From contig NZ_JYJA01000020.1 of assembly GCF_000956465.1 (NCBI RefSeq), positions 1 to 64,000 on the forward strand: a DNA stretch of 64,000 nucleotides, given 5' to 3'. The DNA comes from Microbacterium trichothecenolyticum (GTDB taxonomy: Bacteria > Actinomycetota > Actinomycetes > Actinomycetales > Microbacteriaceae). Positions 23,424 to 32,038 of this stretch are shown here, one piece after another. The translations under genes and the position numbers were made by a program. Under the pieces are notes generated by a model, which did no database searches, was not told the DNA's origin, and saw nothing but the letters and a program-made list of their open reading frames with translations. Within the stretch, counting starts at the first letter, position 1; the number at the start of each line of letters is the position of its first letter.

Positions 23424-24872
23424 ATGACGGATGGCAGGCGCGCCGCACCCGTCTCAGGCATGAGTGCGCTGCGCGCGGTCGGCCACGGGTTCATGGAGTT
23501 CTTCCGCGACCTGACCCAGCGCTCCCCCGCGCGGTTCGCGATCATCATCTTCCTCTCGCTGATCCTGGTGTTCACCGGACTGTTCTCGCTTCCCGTGGCG
23601 GCCGCGAACGGTCAGGTCACCCCCTTCGCCGACGCCTTCTTCACGGCGGTGTCGACGATCTGCGTCACCGGACTCGCGACCGTCGACATGGCGACGCACT
23701 GGTCGCCGTTCGGCCATGTGCTGGTGTTCGTCGGCGTCCAGATCGGTGCCCTCGGCGTGCTGACCCTCGCGTCCATCCTGGGACTCGTGATCTCGCGGCG
23801 GCTCGGCCTGCGCGCGAAGCTCATCGCCGCCAGCGACTCGAATCCCCTCCGCACCCACGGCGGCCCGGTCAACGAGGGCCAGACGGTTCAGCTCGGCCAG
23901 ATCGGCAGCCTGCTCGCGACCGTCGCCCTGTCGACCCTCGTCATCGAGGGCGCGATCGCGATCCTGCTCTATCCGGGCCTGCTCGTCGCGGGGGTTCCGT
24001 GGAACGTCGCGTTGTGGGAGGCGCCGTTCTACGCCGCGATGTCGTTCACCAACACGGGGTTCACGCCGAACGCCGAGGGCCTCGCGCCCTTCCGGCACGA
24101 CTACTTCTTCCTCACGGTTCTCATGGCGGGCGTGTTCCTCGGCTCCATCGGATTCCCGGTGATCTACACGCTTCTGCGTCAGCGGTGGCGCGTCCGGCGG
24201 TGGTCGCTGCACGCGAAGCTCACCCTCATCACGACGGTGACGCTGTTCTTCCTCGGCGGCGTCGTCTTCCTCATCCTCGAGTACGACAACCTGCTCACCC
24301 TCGGCACCAACGATGCGTGGGACACCACGTTCCAGGCGTTCTTCCTGTCGGCGATGACGAGATCCGGTGGCTTCGCCATCCTCGACATCGGGCAGCTCAA
24401 CCAGTCGAGCCTCCTGGTCGCGTGCATGCTCATGTTCGTCGGCGGCGGCTCCGCGTCGACCGCGGGCGGCATCAAGGTCACGACGCTCGCAGTCATCGCG
24501 CTCGCGGTCATCTCCGAGGCCAAGGGTCGCGCGTCGAACCAGGCGTTCGGTCGCCGCATCCCGAGCGACGTGCTGCGCGTCGCGCTGTCGGTCGTGGCCT
24601 GGGGCTCGACGATCGTCGCGATCTCGACGATCATCATCACGCAGATCACGAAGGCCGATCTCGGAGACGTCCTGTTCGACGTCATCTCCGGCTTCGCGAC
24701 CGTGGGCCTGTCGACCGGCCTCACCGCGCAGCTGCCGGATCCCGCCATCTACGTCCTGGCCATCACGATCGTCATGGGTCGCGTTGGTACAGTGACACTC
24801 GCCGCGGCGGTGGCCGCGTCATCCCGATCGCAGCTGTACTCGCTGCCGGTGGAAAGGCCGATCGTTGGTTGA
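23424..24872 (+). CDS. trkH: TrkH family potassium uptake membrane protein
   Basis: 482 residues forming four repeated pore units. The selectivity-filter segments are STICVTGLATV (about residue 75), SFTNTGFTPN (about 210), MTRSGGFAILD (about 315) and SGFATVGLSTG (about 425), each with the invariant Gly. Additional helices give the SKT/Ktr-Trk fold. GGAGG precedes the ATG at 23424. Its last 8 nt overlap the TrkA-type gene, so channel and gating ring are made together. Mediates K+ (or Na+-coupled K+) uptake. Confidence 0.93.
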   Translation: MTDGRRAAPVSGMSALRAVGHGFMEFFRDLTQRSPARFAIIIFLSLILVFTGLFSLPVAAANGQVTPFADAFFTAVSTICVTGLATVDMATHWSPFGHVLVFVGVQIGALGVLTLASILGLVISRRLGLRAKLIAASDSNPLRTHGGPVNEGQTVQLGQIGSLLATVALSTLVIEGAIAILLYPGLLVAGVPWNVALWEAPFYAAMSFTNTGFTPNAEGLAPFRHDYFFLTVLMAGVFLGSIGFPVIYTLLRQRWRVRRWSLHAKLTLITTVTLFFLGGVVFLILEYDNLLTLGTNDAWDTTFQAFFLSAMTRSGGFAILDIGQLNQSSLLVACMLMFVGGGSASTAGGIKVTTLAVIALAVISEAKGRASNQAFGRRIPSDVLRVALSVVAWGSTIVAISTIIITQITKADLGDVLFDVISGFATVGLSTGLTAQLPDPAIYVLAITIVMGRVGTVTLAAAVAASSRSQLYSLPVERPIVG

Positions 24873-25536
24873 GCGGATGAGGGGCGATGCGCCTGTTCTC
24901 GTGATCGGACTCGGGCGCTTCGGCGCCGCCTGTGCGGGTGAGCTGGACCGGCTCGACCGCGAGGTGCTCGCCATCGACGACAACCTCGACCTCGTGCAGA
25001 AGTGGTCGGAGCGGGTCACCCACACGGTGCAGGCGGACGCCCGCAACATCGACTCGCTCAAGCAGATCGGCGCACAGGACTTCTCGGTCGCCGTCGTCGC
25101 GGTGGGCTCCTCGATCGAGGCATCCGTCCTCATCACCGCCAATCTCGTCGACCTGAAAGTGCCGCAGATCTGGGCGAAGGCGGTGTCGCAGTCGCACGGC
25201 AAGATCCTCGCCCGCGTGGGCGCGAACCACGTGATCTACCCCGAGCGGGAGGCCGGCGAGCGCGTCGCCCATCTCGTCAGCGGACGCATGCTCGACTTCA
25301 TCCGATTCGACGACGACTTCGCGCTGGCGAAGCTGTACCCGCCGAAGTTCATCCGCGGTGTCGGCCTGAACGAATCCGGCGTGCGCACGAAGTACAACGT
25401 CACGGTCGTCGGCGTGAAGAGCCCCGGCAAGCCCTTCCGCTACGCCGAGGCCAACACCGTGGTCACGAACCACGACCTCATCATCGTGTCGGGCACCAAC
25501 TCCGACATCGAGCGCTTCGCCTCGCTCGAGCGCTGA
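24865..25536 (+). CDS. trkA: TrkA/KtrA family K+ channel regulatory subunit
   Basis: 223 residues: one RCK_N Rossmann domain (VLVIGLGRFGAACAGELDRLDREVLAIDD, with the Asp that selects NAD/ATP ribose) and one RCK_C domain (FIRGVGLNESGVRTKYNVTVVGVKSPGKPF ... HDLIIVSGT). The short single-unit form is the KtrA/CeoB class, which forms an octameric ring under the TrkH dimer. A TTG at 24865 gives the overlap with trkH; an ATG at 24877 (MRGDAPV) is the alternative start. Confidence 0.92.
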   Translation: MVERMRGDAPVLVIGLGRFGAACAGELDRLDREVLAIDDNLDLVQKWSERVTHTVQADARNIDSLKQIGAQDFSVAVVAVGSSIEASVLITANLVDLKVPQIWAKAVSQSHGKILARVGANHVIYPEREAGERVAHLVSGRMLDFIRFDDDFALAKLYPPKFIRGVGLNESGVRTKYNVTVVGVKSPGKPFRYAEANTVVTNHDLIIVSGTNSDIERFASLER

Positions 25537-25556
25537 CGGCCTCCCCCACACACCCC

Positions 25557-25591
25557 GCTTCCGCGCGGGCGGCTTCCGCCTGCCCGGAAGC
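25557..25591 (+). terminator. Hairpin after trkHA
   Basis: GCTTCC (25557-25562) pairs with GGAAGC (25586-25591), enclosing an inner GGGCGG/CCGCC(T)GCCC stem. It begins 20 nt after the trkA stop and has no T run. Confidence 0.55.
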
Positions 25592-25614
25592 GGCCACACG
25601 TGGATCCACGCTTT

Positions 25615-25662
25615 GATCGTTACAAATCGATCCTTGTTCGCGCTCACAGTGAGCGATAACAT
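25615..25662 (+). promoter_or_regulatory. Core promoter covered by a LacI-type operator, upstream of the GH43 enzyme
   Basis: A 27-bp near-perfect palindrome lies at 25635-25661: TGTTCGCGCTCAC, one central A, then GTGAGCGATAACA, with two mismatches. Each half resembles LacI-family half-sites, and GTGAGCGATAACA is close to the classical lac operator half. A -35 TTGTTC (25634-25639) and a -10 TAACAT (25657-25662) are 17 nt apart and sit on the palindrome edges, so repression would block RNA polymerase. A separate inverted repeat GATCG...CGATC is just upstream (25615-25632). Confidence 0.7.
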
Positions 25663-25730
25663 TCCGGCGGGCCGACCATCGGGAGTCGGCGCGTCCCGGC
25701 CGCTGATGACCGGGAGGGAAAGGATCTGCA

Positions 25731-28700
25731 ATGAGGCACTCACGCCTGCGAAGAACAGTCGCAGGGCTCACGGCATTGGCACTCGGGGTCACCGGCGCCG
25801 TCGTCGCGACCCAACCCGCCTTGGCGGCGGAACCCCATCTCGTCGCGCACTATCAGCTCGATGAGACCTCCGGCACGGTGGCGACGGATGCCTCGGGGTC
25901 GGGGAGGAACGCGACCTATGTCGGCGGCCCGACACTGACGGGCAGCGAGGGCGCACGCTTGGACGGCACCGACGATTACGTCAGGCTGCCGAACAACATC
26001 CTCGCGGGCCTCGACTCGATCACCGTGAGCGCCGACGTGCTCGTGCGTGCGTCGCAGGCGACGCCGTACTTCATCTACGGCCTCGGAAACACCGACGGCT
26101 CGGGTGTCGGCAACGGGTACCTGTACTCGACCGGCAACACCTACAAGACCTCGATCGCGACCGGCAACTGGACGACCGAGCAGACCGTCAACAGCAGCGC
26201 GAACCTCGCCCGCGACGTCTGGAAGACGATCACCTACACGCTCGATGACGCGACCGACACCGCCCGCGTGTACCTCGACGGGGTGCAGGTCGCGCAGAGC
26301 ACCGGCGTCACGATCAAGCCGGGCGCCATCGGCGGCGGCGTCACGACGGCGAACTACCTCGGCCGCTCGGTCTACACCGCCGACAAGTACTTGGCCGGGA
26401 GCCTGCGCAACGTGCGGATCTACGACTCCGCGCTGACGGAGACCGAGGTCGCCGGGCTCGCCCCGGCCGATGCGACGCGCGTGCAGCGCGATGCGGCGGC
26501 GCTCTCCCTCGGCAACCTGAGCGCGGTCACCGCCAACCTCGCTCTGCCGTCGACGGCGGCGAACGGGTCGAGTGTCGCGTGGGCGACCGGCAACGCGGGC
26601 GTGATCTCGGGGACGGGCGCCGTCACGCGTCCGGCGGCGGGCCAGCCGAGCGTCGACGTCACGCTGACGGCGACGCTCACCCGGGGTGCGTCGACGCAGA
26701 CGAAGCAGTTCACGGCGACCGTGCTGCCGCAGCCGGGCAGCGAAGCGCTCGCCCAGGCCGACCTCGATGCGATCTCGATCCAGAACGCGAGCGACGTCCG
26801 CGGCAACATCACGCTGCCGGCGGCGGGCTCGAAGAACGGCAGCGCCATCACGTGGTCGGCATCACCGGCCGGCGTCATCACCACCACGGCGCAGGGCGGC
26901 AAGGCGGCCGGCGTGGTGACGCGCGGCGCGAGCGACACCGTCGTGACGCTCACCGCGACGGTCGCGGCCTCCGGCGTGCAGCGCACCATCCCGGTGACAG
27001 TGAAGGCCACCCCGGCCGGTCTCGACAAGGACTACTCGGCGGGCTACCTGTGGACGCACTTCGCGGCGCAGGGCGGCTACGAGAAGATCTTCTACGGCTA
27101 CAGCGACGACGGCCTGCACTGGGACAAGCTCAACGACAACGAGCCGATCCTCGCGAACCTCGCCGGCGACCTGGGCGTGCGGGACCCGCACCTGGTGCGC
27201 TCCCCCGAGGGCGACAAGTACTGGATCATCGGCACCGACCTGCACGCCGAGGGCGGTGGGGCCGGCGGCTCCGGCTGGGACCAGCTGAACGCCAGCCAGA
27301 ACATCGTGGTGTGGGAGTCGACCGACCTCGTGCACTGGAGCGACCAGCGCATCGTGTTCGCGGGCTTCGACCAGGCGGGCTGCGTGTGGGCACCCGAGGC
27401 GATCTACAACGAGGCGACCGGCGAGTACTACGTGTACTGGTCGGCGCGCGACAAGACCGACAACGGCACGAACGACTGGGCGCTGCGGGTGTACCTCACC
27501 AAGACGCGCGACTTCACCACGTTCACCAAGCCCGAGATCTGGCTCTCGCTGAACGCCAAGGGCGACGGCGCGACCGGGCCGAACATCATCGACACGACCA
27601 TCGCGAAGGAAGGCGACACGTACTACCGCTTCTCGACGTCGGACTGGCACACGGTCGTCGACACCGCCACGAGCCTGGACGGCCCGTGGACCACGGTGAT
27701 CGCCCGCGGCGAGGCGGCGGCCCACGGCATGCGCGCCTCGATGGAGGGCCTCACGGCCTACCAGCTCCCCGACGGGCGCTGGGCGCTGATGGGCGACCAG
27801 AGCGGCTACTACGCGCAGACCGCCGACACCCTCGCGAGCCTGCAGTTCACGCAGCTGAGCGCGGGATCGGGTGCGAACCAGTACTCGTTCGACCAGGCCT
27901 TCCGCCACGGCTCGGTGATGCGGCTGTCGGCTGCCGAGGAGGAGCGCCTGCTCGCGGCGTACGGCGACGAGCCGGTCGACCCGACCGACCCGGAGGAGCC
28001 TCAGCAGGAGCCGATCGCGAAGTACACGTTCGACGACGGCACGCTGAACGACTCGATCGGCGCGGCGAACCTGACCGCGTCGGGCACGGCGGCAGTGGCG
28101 ACGGATGCCGTCAAGGGCAAGGCGCTCAAGCTCGACGGCTCGACGAACGGCTTCGCGTCGTTCCCGACCGGCTTCTTCGACGGGCGCGACACCATGACCG
28201 TGTCGATGGACGTCAAGTCGGAGAAGACCAGCGGCAACTTCTTCTCGTTCGCCTTCGGCAAGGACTCCAACAAGTACTACTTCCTGCGCGTGCGAGGAGG
28301 TGATGTGCGCAGTGCGATCACCCAGGCGACGTACACGACCGAGTCCGCGGTGACCGGAACGGTCGCCTCGGGCCAGTGGCACCACATCGACGTCGTCTTC
28401 GAGGGCACGACGATGACGGTGTACTCGGACGGCATCCGGATGGGTCAGAACACGACCCTGAACACCAAGGTCAGCGACCTCGGCACGAGCCTCGCCGGGT
28501 ACCTGGGCAAGTCGTTCTATTCCGCTGACGGCTACTTCCAGGGCTGGTTCGACAACGTGAGCGTGTACAACCGTGCGCTCTCGCCCGTCGAGGTGCTCGC
28601 GAATGCGGGCGTCACCGACCAGCTCCTGGACGTCTCGCTCGCGAACGCCGATGCGCTCAAGCTCGCGCCGATCGTCGACGCGACGGACCACTCGGTCGTG

Positions 28701-30086
28701 CTGCCCGTGAAGAAGGGGACGGATGTCTCGGCACTCGCCCCGACGTTCTCGACCGTTCCCGGGGCCACGGTCTCGCCCGCGTCGGGCACGACGGTGAACC
28801 TCACCCAGCCGAAGAGCTACACGCTGACGAAGCCGGACGGCTCGACCGTCACGTGGAAGATCGAGGCGCGCGTGGTGAACAGCCCGGTGCTGCCGGGGTA
28901 CTACGCCGACCCGAACATCGCGGTGTTCGGCGACACGTACTACATCTACGCGACGACCGACGGGCTGCCCGGGTGGGGAGGCAACACGTTCTACGTGTGG
29001 AAGTCGAAGGACCTCGCGACCTGGGAGCGGGCGGCGCAGCCGTTCCTCACCCTCGACGGCGCGAACGGCAACGTGCCGTGGGCGACCGGCAACGCGTGGG
29101 CGCCGACGGTCATCGAGCGGGACGGGAAGTACTACTTCTACTTCAGCGGCCACAACCCGACGTACAACCGCAAGACGATCGGCGTCGCGGTGGCCGACAG
29201 CCCCGAAGGACCGTTCATCGCACAGCCCGCGGCGATGATCCTCAACAACGAGGCCGTCACGTCCGGTCAGGCCATCGACCCGGCCGCCTTCCACGACCCG
29301 GTGACGGGCAAGTGGTATCTGGGCTGGGGCAACGGGTCGCCGGTGCTGGCGGAGCTCAACGACGACATGGTGTCGATCAAGCCGGGCACGTACCAGCGGA
29401 TCAACGGGCTGACGGACTTCCGCGAGGGCGTCTTCTTCAACTACCGCAACGGGCTGTACCACCTCACCTACGCCATCGACGACACCGGATCGGAGAACTA
29501 CCGGGTCGGGTACGCCACCGCGACCAGCATGAACGGTCCGTGGACGTATCGCGGCGTGATCCTGCAGAAGGACCTGTCGCTCGGCATCAAGGGCACCGGC
29601 CACAGCTCGATCATCAACGTCCCGGGCACTGACGACTGGTACATCGCGTACCACCGGTTCGGAATGCCCGGCGGCGACGGAACGCACCGTGAGACGACGA
29701 TCGACAAGCTCGAGTTCGGCGCCGACGGGCTCATCAAGCCGGTCGTGCCCACTCTCGAGAGCGTCGTACCGCAGACGATCCAGCTCCCGCCGACCGGCCC
29801 GGAGATCCGGGTCACGACCGCGGCTCGCTGCGTCGCCGGCAAGGCCGTGCTCACCGTGACGGCGACGAACCTCGACGATGTCGCAGCTTCGCTCAAGGTC
29901 GCGACCGCCTACGGCGCGAAGGACATCGCCTCCGTCGCCGCCGGCAAGGCCACGTCGCAGGCGTTCACCACGCGACTCGGAAACCTCGAAGGCGGCTTTG
30001 TCGAGGTGACCGCGACGGCGACGATCGGCGGAGCCCCCGTCACGTCGACGACGACCGCGACCTACGCGGGCACCGTCTGCGGCTGA
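25731..30086 (+). CDS. Secreted tandem GH43 glycoside hydrolase with LamG and Ig-like domains
   Basis: 1451 residues. Sec signal peptide with cleavage after ALA (about residue 32). Domain order: LamG/concanavalin-like (34-245); two bacterial Ig-like modules (about 252-430, the second rich in TWSASPAGVITTT-type strands); first GH43 five-bladed propeller (about 433-755, with VRDPHLVRSPEGDKYWIIGTD and VWAPEAIYNEATGEYYVYWS); second LamG (770-965); Ig-like linker; second GH43 domain (about 1070-1370, with YYADPNIAVFGDTYYIYAT and AWAPTVIERDGKYYFYFSG); C-terminal Ig/CBM-like tail ending in Cys-Gly. GH43 enzymes act on arabinan, arabinoxylan or galactan; tandem domains suggest two complementary specificities. 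No sortase motif or membrane anchor, so it is released. AAAGGA precedes the ATG. A LacI-type operator covers its promoter. Confidence 0.92.
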   Translation: MRHSRLRRTVAGLTALALGVTGAVVATQPALAAEPHLVAHYQLDETSGTVATDASGSGRNATYVGGPTLTGSEGARLDGTDDYVRLPNNILAGLDSITVSADVLVRASQATPYFIYGLGNTDGSGVGNGYLYSTGNTYKTSIATGNWTTEQTVNSSANLARDVWKTITYTLDDATDTARVYLDGVQVAQSTGVTIKPGAIGGGVTTANYLGRSVYTADKYLAGSLRNVRIYDSALTETEVAGLAPADATRVQRDAAALSLGNLSAVTANLALPSTAANGSSVAWATGNAGVISGTGAVTRPAAGQPSVDVTLTATLTRGASTQTKQFTATVLPQPGSEALAQADLDAISIQNASDVRGNITLPAAGSKNGSAITWSASPAGVITTTAQGGKAAGVVTRGASDTVVTLTATVAASGVQRTIPVTVKATPAGLDKDYSAGYLWTHFAAQGGYEKIFYGYSDDGLHWDKLNDNEPILANLAGDLGVRDPHLVRSPEGDKYWIIGTDLHAEGGGAGGSGWDQLNASQNIVVWESTDLVHWSDQRIVFAGFDQAGCVWAPEAIYNEATGEYYVYWSARDKTDNGTNDWALRVYLTKTRDFTTFTKPEIWLSLNAKGDGATGPNIIDTTIAKEGDTYYRFSTSDWHTVVDTATSLDGPWTTVIARGEAAAHGMRASMEGLTAYQLPDGRWALMGDQSGYYAQTADTLASLQFTQLSAGSGANQYSFDQAFRHGSVMRLSAAEEERLLAAYGDEPVDPTDPEEPQQEPIAKYTFDDGTLNDSIGAANLTASGTAAVATDAVKGKALKLDGSTNGFASFPTGFFDGRDTMTVSMDVKSEKTSGNFFSFAFGKDSNKYYFLRVRGGDVRSAITQATYTTESAVTGTVASGQWHHIDVVFEGTTMTVYSDGIRMGQNTTLNTKVSDLGTSLAGYLGKSFYSADGYFQGWFDNVSVYNRALSPVEVLANAGVTDQLLDVSLANADALKLAPIVDATDHSVVLPVKKGTDVSALAPTFSTVPGATVSPASGTTVNLTQPKSYTLTKPDGSTVTWKIEARVVNSPVLPGYYADPNIAVFGDTYYIYATTDGLPGWGGNTFYVWKSKDLATWERAAQPFLTLDGANGNVPWATGNAWAPTVIERDGKYYFYFSGHNPTYNRKTIGVAVADSPEGPFIAQPAAMILNNEAVTSGQAIDPAAFHDPVTGKWYLGWGNGSPVLAELNDDMVSIKPGTYQRINGLTDFREGVFFNYRNGLYHLTYAIDDTGSENYRVGYATATSMNGPWTYRGVILQKDLSLGIKGTGHSSIINVPGTDDWYIAYHRFGMPGGDGTHRETTIDKLEFGADGLIKPVVPTLESVVPQTIQLPPTGPEIRVTTAARCVAGKAVLTVTATNLDDVAASLKVATAYGAKDIASVAAGKATSQAFTTRLGNLEGGFVEVTATATIGGAPVTSTTTATYAGTVCG

Positions 30087-30100
30087 CGCGCTGATCCGAC

Positions 30101-30134
30101 CAGGAGGGGTGGCACGCGAGTGCCACCCCTCCTG
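30101..30134 (+). terminator. Strong terminator after the GH43 gene
   Basis: Perfect 15-bp stem CAGGAGGGGTGGCAC (30101-30115), 4-nt loop, complement at 30120-30134, starting 14 nt after the stop codon. Confidence 0.88.
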
Positions 30135-30210
30135 CTGTGTCTGCGAGCACTCCGGCCGGGGCTCTGCCCGGGTGGATGCGGTTGTCCGGGGTTCGCGGGA
30201 TACTCGCGGC

Positions 30211-30606
30211 ATGACAGACCGGAACACGACGGAGGCGGCCGCCCGGCGATGGGTCGCGGCGTACGAGAACGCGTGGAAGACGAACGAGCCCGACGACATC
30301 CGAGCACTCTTCACCGACGATGCCGCGTACTTCACCCAGCCGTGGGGTGAGCCGTGGGCGGGTGCTGACGCGATCGTCGCCGGATGGCTCGACGCGCGCG
30401 ACGAGCCGGGCACGTACGAGTTCGAATGGGAGATCGCGGGTGTCGACGGCCACCGTGTCTTCGTCGACGCCCGAACCGACTACGCCGCCTCGGGTGAGGA
30501 GCAGCCCGACGGTCGCACCTACCGCAATCTGTGGGTGATCGACCTCGACGAGGATGGGCGGGCTCGCGCGTTCACCGAGTGGTACATGAAGCAGCCCAGA
30601 GGCTGA
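30211..30606 (+). CDS. SnoaL-like / nuclear transport factor 2 family protein
   Basis: 131 residues with a cone-shaped alpha+beta NTF2-like fold: AARRWVAAYENAWKTNEPDDIRALFTDDAAYFTQPWGEPWAGADAIVAGWLD, then strands ending RARAFTEWYMKQP. The motif ALFTDDAAY followed by a G-x-x-A-I segment is typical of SnoaL-like members, which may be isomerases, hydratases or ligand-binding proteins. Nothing fixes the activity here. It is convergent with proC, with only 14 nt between the stops. Confidence 0.82.
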   Translation: MTDRNTTEAAARRWVAAYENAWKTNEPDDIRALFTDDAAYFTQPWGEPWAGADAIVAGWLDARDEPGTYEFEWEIAGVDGHRVFVDARTDYAASGEEQPDGRTYRNLWVIDLDEDGRARAFTEWYMKQPRG

Positions 30607-30620
30607 TTCGCACGAATAGC

Positions 30621-31466
30621 TCACCCGCCCTGGGCGAGCTCTTTCGCACGGGCCAGCGCCGCATCGGTGGCTTCGGCGAACACGTCGTCGAGGCGGGCGT
30701 CCTGCAGCACCGCGATGGCCCGCTCGGTCGTCCCCTTCGGGCTGGTGACGCGTCGGCGCAACTCCGCGGGATCGTCTCCGGATGCCTCGAGCAGCGCCGC
30801 AGCGCCGATGAAGGTCTGCTCCGCCATGAGCCGCGCCTCGGGCTGGGCGAATCCCTTGGCGACGGCGGCCTTCGTGAACTCCTCCACGAGCAGGAAGAAG
30901 TACGCAGGACCCGAGCCCGAGATCGTGGAGAGCGCGTCGATCTGCGACTCCGGCACCTCGACGACGGAGCCGACGGTCTCGAACAGCCGACGGACCGTGG
31001 CGACCGCGCCCTCGTCCGCGCGCGAGCCGGCAGCGAGGCCGGTGACTCCACGCCCGACGAGCGCGGGCGTGTTCGGCATGGAGCGGAGCACCGCGACACC
31101 GTCCCCGAGGATCTCCTCGAAGGTCGCGACGGTGACACCGGCGGCGAGGCTCACCACGATCGTCCCGGGCCGCAGCACCGGCGCGATCTCCCGCAGCAGG
31201 TCCGGCACCATCGTCGGCTTGACACCCACGAGCACGACGCCCGCGGCGGTCGCGGCATCCGTGTTCGCGGTCGACTGCGCCTCCAGGGCGAGGCTCGTGA
31301 CGCCTTCGAGGCCCTCCAGCTCTGCGGCCCTCGCGAGGGAGCGGTTCGTCGTGGTCACTCCCCCGGCAGCGAGGCCCGATCGAGACAGACCGCGGGCGAT
31401 CGCACCGCCCATGGAGCCGGCGCCGAGGATCGCGATGGGCGGAAGGGCGGGGGTGTCTGCAGCCAT
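30621..31466 (-). CDS. proC: Pyrroline-5-carboxylate reductase
   Basis: 281 residues; last step of proline biosynthesis (NAD(P)H-dependent reduction of P5C). The Rossmann motif AILGAGSMGGAIARGL is at about residues 12-27 and VVLVGVKPTMVPDLL at about 78. The dimer/active domain carries SMPNTPALVGRGVTGLAAG (about 125) and ALSTISGSGPAYFFLLVEEFTKAAVAKG (about 170-198). It ends with the conserved LRRRVTSPKGTTERAI. AGGATC lies before the ATG at 31466. In actinobacteria proC often neighbours bldC/bS22; here they are 11 kb apart. Confidence 0.95.
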   Translation of the reverse strand: MAADTPALPPIAILGAGSMGGAIARGLSRSGLAAGGVTTTNRSLARAAELEGLEGVTSLALEAQSTANTDAATAAGVVLVGVKPTMVPDLLREIAPVLRPGTIVVSLAAGVTVATFEEILGDGVAVLRSMPNTPALVGRGVTGLAAGSRADEGAVATVRRLFETVGSVVEVPESQIDALSTISGSGPAYFFLLVEEFTKAAVAKGFAQPEARLMAEQTFIGAAALLEASGDDPAELRRRVTSPKGTTERAIAVLQDARLDDVFAEATDAALARAKELAQGG

Positions 31467-31492
31467 GGATCCGATCCTACGAGCCCACCCGT

Positions 31493-31590
31493 GTTCGCAA
31501 TTCAGGATGGTTGCTCCACCCACACGCGTCGAGGCGCGGAAACACGTGGGTCGCACCCTATCCCGACGCCATCCATCCTGAATTGCGAAC
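31493..31590. repeat. 98-nt element bounded by perfect 18-bp inverted repeats
   Basis: Left arm GTTCGCAATTCAGGATGG (31493-31510) and its exact complement (31573-31590). The 62-nt interior carries a further ACCCAC/GTGGGT pair. It fills most of the gap between the divergent proC and ArsR genes. Size and structure resemble a miniature inverted-repeat element or a large regulatory hairpin; no second copy is in this window. Confidence 0.7.
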
Positions 31591-31613
31591 GGATAGGTCA
31601 GCATAGGTCTTGA

Positions 31614-31623
31614 CTTATATAAG
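31614..31623. promoter_or_regulatory. Probable ArsR-type operator
   Basis: Perfect AT-rich palindrome CTTATATAAG, overlapping a TTGACT hexamer (31610-31615) and 21 nt before the ATG of the winged-helix regulator at 31645. An AT-rich palindrome in this GC-rich context, next to an ArsR gene, is a likely autoregulatory site. Confidence 0.55.
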
Positions 31624-31644
31624 CCAGAGCGCAAACATGGTCCC

Positions 31645-32037
31645 ATGCACGCGCTCGACATCCTCGGCGACCCGGTGCGCCGACGCATCCTCGAACTCCT
31701 GGCGGAGGGCGAGCGCAGCGCCGGCGAGATCGGCGAGGACGTGCAGCGTGAGTTCGGCATCTCGCAGCCCGCCGTCTCCCAGCACCTGCGGGTGCTGCGC
31801 GAGTCGGGGTTCGCGACGGTGCGGCCGGAGGGCGCCCGCCGCCTCTACGCGATCGCGCCGGAGCCGATCGAGAACGCCGCGGCCTGGTTCGACCCGTTCC
31901 GGCGGTTCTGGCAGCCGCATCTCGACGCCCTCGGCACCGAGCTCGCACGGGGGCGCCGGGCCCGGCGTCTCGCGGCGGAACAGGACACCGCCGGCGACAC
32001 CGACGAAACCGACACGACCGAACCCCAGGAGGATTGA
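31645..32037 (+). CDS. ArsR family regulator paired with an SRPBCC protein
   Basis: 130 residues. The winged HTH spans about residues 2-75 (LDILGDPVRRRILELLAEGERSAGEI, FGISQPAVSQHLRVLRESGFATVRPEGARRLYAI). An aromatic helix follows (AAWFDPFRRFWQPHLDALGTELARG) and an acidic Thr/Asp-rich tail. ArsR regulators fused or adjacent to AHSA1/SRPBCC proteins form a recognised pair, and the downstream gene starts 1 nt after this stop. The ligand is unknown; an AT-rich palindrome just upstream is the likely operator. Confidence 0.9.
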   Translation: MHALDILGDPVRRRILELLAEGERSAGEIGEDVQREFGISQPAVSQHLRVLRESGFATVRPEGARRLYAIAPEPIENAAAWFDPFRRFWQPHLDALGTELARGRRARRLAAEQDTAGDTDETDTTEPQED

Positions 32038-32038
32038 C

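Noticed and set aside
23366..24880. 504-residue frame overlapping trkH
   Set aside because: Arg/His/Pro-rich shadow; TrkH pore motifs are in the frame starting at 23424.
26862..30413. 1183-residue frame antisense to the GH43 gene
   Set aside because: Composition (Arg/Val/Gly/Asp repeats without hydrophobic cores) is that of an antisense frame in GC-rich coding DNA; no ribosome binding site and no domain.
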